9,400 nucleotides of DNA from Planctomycetales bacterium (GTDB lineage: Bacteria > Planctomycetota > Phycisphaerae > SM23-33): NCBI GenBank assembly GCA_030673005.1, contig DAOVFI010000070.1, forward strand, positions 1 to 9,400, given 5' to 3'. The notes under the pieces were generated by a model, which was not told the origin of the DNA, ran no database searches, and saw only the letters and a program-made list of their open reading frames with translations. A program made the position numbers and the translations under genes. This document shows, one piece after another, positions 5,773-9,400 of the stretch (positions are counted from its first letter, which is position 1; every line of letters starts with the position of its first letter).

Positions 5773-5804
5773 CCTGCCCGCCGGGAGGCAGGCACACACA
5801 GGAG
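5773..5804 (+). promoter_or_regulatory. Leader hairpin plus Shine-Dalgarno of the PEP carboxykinase gene
   Basis: CCTGCC (5773-5778) pairs with GGCAGG (5787-5792) around an 8-nt loop. Eight bases later AGGAG (5800-5804) sits 6 nt before ATG 5811. This ribosome binding site decides the start and rules out the longer frame beginning at 5739, which would run through the promoter. The hairpin resembles those at 3813-3832 and 3920-3939, so it may be a repeat unit that landed in the leader. Confidence 0.6.
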
Positions 5805-5810
5805 TTACAG

Positions 5811-7688
5811 ATGAGTAATAATGATGACTATATGGATATTTTGACCGGAAACCTGGACAAAACCGACCTTGAAAAATTGCTGGCGATTGAGAATCCGGCG
5901 GTTCACCGATTCGTAGCAGATGCTATCGACCTGTGCAAACCGGAGAAGATATTCGTCAGCACCGACTCGGAAGAGGACATCGCCTTCGTACGCCGGCTGG
6001 CGCTGGACAGGAACGAAGAGGCTGCGCTTGCGATTGACGGGCACACGATCCACTTCGACGGTTATCACGACCAGGCACGCGACGTAGCCAGGACGAAATA
6101 CCTCCTTCCGGAGGGTCTGGATCTTGGCGAGCGGCTCAACAGCGTCGAGCGGGCCGAGGGACTGGCGGAGATTCGCGGCTTCCTGGCCGGGGCGATGGCG
6201 GGCAAGACCGTGATGGTCCGGTTCTTCTGCCTCGGACCGGTCGATTCGGTCTTCAGCATCCCGTGCGTGCAGGTTACAGATTCGTCCTACGTCGCACACA
6301 GCGAAGACCTCCTCTACCGCCACGGATACGAGCAGTTACGCCGGCTCGGCGAGTCCGGCGAGTTCTTCCGCTTCCTGCACAGCGCAGGTCGATTGGCTGA
6401 TAACAACACCTCGGCCGATGTGGAAAAGCGGCGTGTCTATATCGACATCGCCGAAGAAATGGTCTATACGTCCAACTCGCAGTACGCCGGAAATACTATC
6501 GGGCTGAAGAAACTCGCCCTTCGCCTGGCGATTCGCAAGGCCGACCGCGAAGGCTGGCTGGCGGAGCACATGTTCGTTATGGGCATCAACGGCCCCGGCG
6601 GGCGAAAGACATATTTCACCGGCGCGTTTCCGTCTGCCTGCGGGAAGACCTCGACGGCCATGCTGCCGGGAGAGAGCATCGTCGGCGACGACATCGCATA
6701 TTTCCGCAATATCGACGGCGCCGCCCGCGCCGTCAACGTCGAGGCCGGAATCTTCGGCATCATCCGCGACGTCAATCCCACCGACGATCCGGTCATCTAC
6801 GACGTCCTGAACAAATCCGGCGAGGTGATATTCTCAAACGTGCTGATTACCGAACGCAAGCCGTACTGGCTGGGAATGGGCTGCGAATTACCGTCAGCCG
6901 GGTATAATCACAGCGGCGACTGGACCGCCGGGGCCAAAGACGCCGACGGAAACGAGATAACCGCCTCGCACCGCAACGCCCGATATACGGTCAACCTCGC
7001 GCGATTGGCCAACGTGGACGAGGCATTGAACGACCCGGAAGGCGTAATTGTCGGCGGGATAATCTACGGCGGGCGAGACAGCGACACGTGCGTGCCGGTC
7101 CAGCAGGCCTTCGACTGGGCGCACGGCATCATCACAATCGCCGCGTCGCTGGAGAGCGAGACGACGGCAGCGACACTCGGAGCCGAGGGCGTGCGGAAGT
7201 TCAACCTGATGAGCAATATGGACTTCGTCGCCATCCCGCTGGGCAGGTATATTCAGAACAATCTCAACTTCGGTGCGTCGATGGAGAATCCCCCGCCGAT
7301 CTTCGGCGTCAATTACTTCCTCAGGGGCGCCGACGGGAAATACCTCAACGGTATGCTCGATAAGGGCGTCTGGGTCAAGTGGGCCGAACTGGCCGCCCAC
7401 GGCGACGTCGAGACCATCGAGACGCCTACCGGGCTGATCCCGAAATACGAGGACCTAAAGCGGCTGTTCGCCGAAGTCCTTAAGAAGGAATTCACCGAGG
7501 CCGACTATGCCGAGCAGTTCAAACTCCGCATCGGCGAGAACATTGCCAAACTCGGCCGGATCGAGAAAATTTACCGCGCCATTTCCGATACGCCGCAGTT
7601 GGTCTTCGAGACCTTCGCCGCCCAGCGCGAGCGCCTGGAAGCCCTCCGCAAAGACAAGGGCGATTACGTCAATCCGATGGAAATGTAA
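5811..7688 (+). CDS. pckG: Phosphoenolpyruvate carboxykinase (GTP)
   Basis: This 625-residue cytosolic enzyme interconverts oxaloacetate + GTP and phosphoenolpyruvate + GDP + CO2, the entry step of gluconeogenesis or, in reverse, an anaplerotic route. The GTP-type hallmark is the P-loop with its reactive cysteine, AFPSACGKTSTAM (272-284, C277, K279). The metal-binding VGDDIAY (291-297, D293, D294), EAGIFGI (311-317), SHRNARYTVN (386-395) and GGRDSDTCVPVQQAFDWAHG (420-439) follow in family order. Length is near the usual 600-620 residues. The segment before the P-loop reads SNSQYAGNTIGLKKLALRLA (221-240), where animal and many bacterial enzymes have GYGGN-LLGKKC-ALRIA; this suggests the divergent branch resembling archaeal enzymes, from memory only. 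ATG 5811 is chosen for its AGGAG 6 nt upstream. It is transcribed alone, between a promoter at 5732 and a palindrome after its stop. Confidence 0.96.
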   Translation: MSNNDDYMDILTGNLDKTDLEKLLAIENPAVHRFVADAIDLCKPEKIFVSTDSEEDIAFVRRLALDRNEEAALAIDGHTIHFDGYHDQARDVARTKYLLPEGLDLGERLNSVERAEGLAEIRGFLAGAMAGKTVMVRFFCLGPVDSVFSIPCVQVTDSSYVAHSEDLLYRHGYEQLRRLGESGEFFRFLHSAGRLADNNTSADVEKRRVYIDIAEEMVYTSNSQYAGNTIGLKKLALRLAIRKADREGWLAEHMFVMGINGPGGRKTYFTGAFPSACGKTSTAMLPGESIVGDDIAYFRNIDGAARAVNVEAGIFGIIRDVNPTDDPVIYDVLNKSGEVIFSNVLITERKPYWLGMGCELPSAGYNHSGDWTAGAKDADGNEITASHRNARYTVNLARLANVDEALNDPEGVIVGGIIYGGRDSDTCVPVQQAFDWAHGIITIAASLESETTAATLGAEGVRKFNLMSNMDFVAIPLGRYIQNNLNFGASMENPPPIFGVNYFLRGADGKYLNGMLDKGVWVKWAELAAHGDVETIETPTGLIPKYEDLKRLFAEVLKKEFTEADYAEQFKLRIGENIAKLGRIEKIYRAISDTPQLVFETFAAQRERLEALRKDKGDYVNPMEM

Positions 7689-7697
7689 CATGTAGCC

Positions 7698-7776
7698 GGG
7701 TGCCGTGGTCGCGGTGTTTGCGACCACGTTTTCGCTGCGTAACTACGTGGCCGCAAACACAGCGGCCACGGCACCC
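7698..7776. repeat. Cruciform element E between convergent genes, possible two-way terminator
   Basis: Two 31-nt arms, 7698-7728 and 7746-7776, are inverted copies with three mismatches; their ends read GGGTGCCGTGG and CCACGGCACCC. Each arm also makes its own perfect 8-bp hairpin: GTGGTCGC/GCGACCAC on the left and GTGGCCGC/GCGGCCAC on the right. The 17-nt centre starts with TTTT directly after the left arm, as expected of a rightward terminator for the PEP carboxykinase message. The element fills the 103-bp space between two convergent stop codons. Confidence 0.75.
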
Positions 7777-7791
7777 GTTATAGCATTAATA

Positions 7792-8568
7792 TCAACCCTT
7801 CTTGAATTCGACCAGTTCCATTACAACCTGCATTTTACCCATTGTGTCGGATTCGGTTTTGACCATACCGCCGGGCACTTCATCCGATGTCCAGGTTTTG
7901 GTCGTCATTGTCTTTCCGCGGACCTCGATCTTTACCTGCATTACTTTGCACTTGATCTTCTTTCCACCGATGTCAAGCGTTTCAGTCCCAAGGTCCTTCA
8001 TATCGGGTTTCTTTCCGGCGTATGGCTTTCCGGTTCCGGGCGCGGCAAAGCGGGGCATCTGTTGCTCCTGCGCGGGCATTTCCCTGTCACCCACAACCAT
8101 TACCATCTTTACATAAGCGAACTTGTCGTCAACCTTGGTAACCTTCCATACCTGCGTCATATTGTTCATCATCTTGTACTTGAGCGTGTCGCCGGCCTTG
8201 GCGATTGCCCAGGGGGTCTTTACCGACCCGGTTGCCTTCGGCTCAGGCTTAACCTCGGGCTTGACCTCTGGCTTGACCACAGGCTTTACTTCAGGCTTGA
8301 CCACAGGCTTTACTTCGGGCTTTACTTCGGGCTTTACTTCAGGCTTTACTTCGGGCTTTACTTCGGGTTTGACCTCGGGTTTGACCTCGGGTTTGACCTC
8401 GGGTTTAACTTCCGGCTTAACCTCAGGCTTGACTTCGGGCTTGACCTCGGGCTTTGCCGGGGTTTTTTTCTCGGTGGGGGTTTTTTCTTCATCCTTCCCA
8501 CAGCCGGGAAAGACCAGACCCGTTACCAGAAATCCCACACACACTACCAGTAATACTCTGCTTTTCAT
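7792..8568 (-). CDS. Lipoprotein with KPEV tetrapeptide repeats and an unknown C-terminal domain
   Basis: This 258-residue protein begins with a lipoprotein signal peptide: MKSR, a hydrophobic core (5-20) and the lipobox FPGC with Cys23. A short charged linker is followed by 18 tandem tetrapeptides at 39-110: 12 KPEV, then KPVV, KPEV, KPVV, two KPEV and KPEP. Such Lys-Pro/Glu-rich stretches form extended, rod-like spacers, as in TonB-type linkers, and here would hold the C-terminal domain away from the membrane. Residues about 118-258 look like an all-beta periplasmic domain (GDTLKYKMMNNMTQVWKVTKV, then alternating charged and hydrophobic strands); I do not recognise its family. GGAAAGGAG (8583-8575) lies 6 nt before the ATG and supports this start. 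The opposite strand has long open frames across the repeat, but they lack signals and are shadows. Confidence 0.88.
   Translation of the reverse strand: MKSRVLLVVCVGFLVTGLVFPGCGKDEEKTPTEKKTPAKPEVKPEVKPEVKPEVKPEVKPEVKPEVKPEVKPEVKPEVKPEVKPEVKPVVKPEVKPVVKPEVKPEVKPEPKATGSVKTPWAIAKAGDTLKYKMMNNMTQVWKVTKVDDKFAYVKMVMVVGDREMPAQEQQMPRFAAPGTGKPYAGKKPDMKDLGTETLDIGGKKIKCKVMQVKIEVRGKTMTTKTWTSDEVPGGMVKTESDTMGKMQVVMELVEFKKG
8239..8454 (-). repeat. Tandem 12-bp repeat, 18 units, coding for KPEV
   Basis: This 216-bp stretch consists of 12-bp units coding for KPEV, KPVV or KPEP in frame. Units differ mostly at third codon positions. Identical neighbours, such as three GACCTCGGGTTT units in a row on the plus strand and a cluster of TACTTCGGGCTT units, suggest local expansion by slippage or unequal exchange while the protein sequence was kept. 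Copy number may vary between strains. Confidence 0.92.
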
Positions 8569-8697
8569 GATTTTCTCCTTTCCATTTAATGGCAGATTCT
8601 TTAAGGCTCCGTGCTTTATAAATGCGACCGGAACGTGCCTTTTTTAGATTATCCAGTATCTCGATAGTGAAATCTTTCTCCCGAAGAATATATCCTG

Positions 8698-8726
8698 ATT
8701 GTCTATTGATTATTATACGTTGTCAA
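8698..8726 (-). promoter_or_regulatory. Possible promoter of the KPEV lipoprotein gene
   Basis: On the minus strand, TTGACA (8726-8721) is a perfect -35 box, followed by a 17-nt spacer and GACAAT (8703-8698), a 4/6 -10 box. A perfect TATAAT lies inside the spacer (8717-8712) but has no matching -35. The leader would be about 120 nt. The rest of 8584-8850 shows no ORF with supporting signals, only a weak inverted pair GTGTGC/GCACAC (8784-8812). Confidence 0.35.
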
Positions 8727-8850
8727 GACGGCATAAAATGGCTGGGCGTTATCCTACTCGGACGTGTACAGGTAGGCGGTTCGGTGTGCAGCAAACAGAA
8801 CCTGCCGCACACTACCTCTACGCCGCCGGATCGCCATTCTCGGAATAATC

Positions 8851-8882
8851 TGCGCCGGGTTGGCGCGCGCCAACCCGGCGCA
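8851..8882. repeat. Perfect 32-bp palindrome, copy 1
   Basis: TGCGCCGGGTTGGCGC at 8851-8866 is followed with no spacer by its exact reverse complement at 8867-8882. The palindrome is GC-rich and lies in a region between divergent genes that turns AT-rich just after it. A second copy starts exactly 110 bp later. Such a site could be a protein operator, an RNA hairpin or a REP-like repeat. Confidence 0.85.
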
Positions 8883-8960
8883 CGGTTTTGGCGGTTTCGT
8901 AAAAAAATAAAAAAAATTCACCCTTTATTAATAACGACTTACGTAAATTCCCGGATTTTT

Positions 8961-8992
8961 TGCGCCGCCTTGGCGCGCGCCAACCCGGCGCA
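8961..8992. repeat. 32-bp palindrome, copy 2, with two arm changes
   Basis: This copy matches the palindrome at 8851 except that GG at the eighth and ninth bases is CC, so its left arm no longer pairs there. The last 25 bases including two beyond the palindrome (8970-8994) are identical to 8860-8884. The spacer between the copies is AT-rich and contains the palindrome TTACGTAA (8939-8946). Confidence 0.85.
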
Positions 8993-9005
8993 CGCCTGTT
9001 AAGGT

Positions 9006-9031
9006 GGAGGGCGAGTTTTTTTTCGCCCCCC
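9006..9031. other. Hairpin with a T7 loop
   Basis: GGAGGGCGA (9006-9014) and TCGCCCCCC (9023-9031) pair with one mismatch around the loop GTTTTTTT. The T-run is inside the loop and not after the stem, so this is not a standard intrinsic terminator. Confidence 0.45.
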
Positions 9032-9070
9032 GATACGGTCGATAGAATCGTATGGACAGGACGACATGAG

Positions 9071-9161
9071 AAAAAAAGGAATCAGGAGCCATTTTGGATG
9101 ATACTACTTTCCTTACAGAACGAGGATGCCCCCCAAAAAAAAGGCTCCCGACCCCTTTTTT
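9071..9161 (-). repeat. Inverted repeat pairing fully as minus-strand RNA
   Basis: The arm 9071-9097 (A7, then GGAATCAGGAGCC, then ATTTTGG) and the arm 9133-9161 (CCA8, then GGCTCCCGACCCC, then T6) are inverted copies. The three differences in the 13-bp core are all transitions that give G-U pairs if transcribed from the minus strand, so 19 consecutive pairs form, ending in a U7 tract there. The loop is 52 nt. It may be a REP/MITE-like unit or a leftward terminator. Confidence 0.55.
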
Positions 9162-9164
9162 CTC

Positions 9165-9193
9165 CTGACGATTGCTTTGTTTTCGATTACAAT
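9165..9193 (+). promoter_or_regulatory. Likely promoter of the exported-protein gene
   Basis: CTGACG (9165-9170), a 17-nt spacer and TACAAT (9188-9193) match the -35 and -10 boxes at 4/6 and 5/6 positions. Transcription would start near 9200, giving a leader of about 40 nt before ATG 9239. Confidence 0.4.
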
Positions 9194-9238
9194 GAGAAAT
9201 CATGTTGCTTTTGGGGTATAGTATTGTGAGGACTTGAT

Positions 9239-9400
9239 ATGAGACGGGTAGAAGAGATTCGATTCTGCATTATCATCGCGGTTTTAACTTCCCTGCAATT
9301 GACGCTTATCGGTATTTCCCTACCACCCGCCGCTGCGAACGTTACCGATGGTGCGCCTGCTGCCGGGGAAAAAACCGCAAAAGCCGCAACGAACGAACCG
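9239..9400 (+). CDS. N-terminus of an exported protein, cut by the window end
   Basis: 54 codons are visible and the frame is still open at 9400. The protein starts with a Sec-type signal peptide: basic n-region MRRVEEIR, a hydrophobic core of about 20 residues (9-28, FCIIIAVLTSLQLTLIGISL) and a probable cleavage site after PPAAA (29-33). The mature start is Ala/Thr/Lys-rich and low in complexity (NVTDGAPAAGEKTAKAATNE), like the disordered linkers that precede folded domains in planctomycete exported proteins. There is no lipobox cysteine. GAGG (9228-9231) gives a Shine-Dalgarno 7 nt before the ATG, and a promoter-like pair lies at 9165-9193. The family cannot be identified from this part. 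Confidence 0.75.
   Translation, partial: MRRVEEIRFCIIIAVLTSLQLTLIGISLPPAAANVTDGAPAAGEKTAKAATNEP

Noticed and set aside
5739..5810. Upstream ATG at 5739 for PEP carboxykinase
   Set aside because: It would translate the likely -10 box and the leader hairpin; a strong AGGAG sits 6 nt before ATG 5811.
8239..8454. CRISPR array for the tandem repeat
   Set aside because: The units are 12 bp, contiguous and in frame, with no spacers.
7705..8647. Long plus-strand open frames rich in LTSG/FTSG opposite the KPEV gene
   Set aside because: They are the complement of the 12-bp repeat, which keeps several frames open; there is no ribosome binding site, and the minus frame has a signal peptide, lipobox and Shine-Dalgarno.
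8771..8816. Riboswitch-like fold near GTGTGC/GCACAC
   Set aside because: Only short stems with large bulges and alternative pairings, and the region lies upstream of the likely lipoprotein promoter, so it would not be in that leader.
8622..9229. Two overlapping plus-strand ORFs containing GARQPGAR
   Set aside because: The shared peptide is only the translation of the 32-bp palindromes; no start signals, and the frame crosses hairpins and promoters.

Overview
The window looks like a stretch of chromosome from a GC-rich Gram-negative-type bacterium, most likely a planctomycete of the Phycisphaerae/Sedimentisphaerales kind. That assignment is an inference from gene content: an ECF sigma factor followed by an unusual membrane coiled-coil partner, a corrinoid-methyltransferase-like URO-D protein, an HD-GYP response regulator, a GTP-type PEP carboxykinase, lipoproteins, and many palindromic intergenic repeats. 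No rRNA, tRNA, CRISPR array, insertion sequence or phage gene was recognised.

Layout. (1) 130-2409, plus strand: an ECF sigma factor, then a single-pass membrane coiled-coil protein, then a TPR-like lipoprotein whose start overlaps the stop of the gene before it. This reads as a sigma/anti-sigma-type envelope-sensing operon, with a palindromic element between its first two genes. (2) 2412-2507: a double-hairpin element between convergent genes. (3) 2522-5037, minus strand: a URO-D-family protein, apparently with a leaderless start, and an HD-GYP response regulator, separated by a 173-bp repeat-rich element. (4) 5038-5810: a long gap holding a nested palindrome, a candidate structured RNA of about 280 nt closed by a 25-bp stem, a perfect hairpin repeat, and a promoter plus leader for the next gene. 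(5) 5811-7688, plus strand: GTP-dependent PEP carboxykinase. (6) 7698-7776: a cruciform between convergent genes. (7) 7792-8568, minus strand: a lipoprotein with 18 tandem KPEV-type tetrapeptides. (8) 8569-9238: a divergent intergenic region with two copies of a 32-bp palindrome exactly 110 bp apart, a wobble-consistent inverted repeat and a promoter. (9) 9239 to the end: the N-terminus of an exported protein cut by the window edge.

The genes do not form one pathway. The sigma operon and the HD-GYP regulator are signalling modules, PEP carboxykinase is central metabolism (gluconeogenesis/anaplerosis), and the two lipoproteins and the last protein belong to the envelope. The most unusual material is non-coding. 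Nearly every intergenic gap carries a palindromic element, and several share an AGCGCAGCG-like core inside different arms. The 5363-5641 segment has the features of an RNA gene that I cannot assign to a known class. All motif, promoter and fold statements come from reading by eye, without database searches or folding software.
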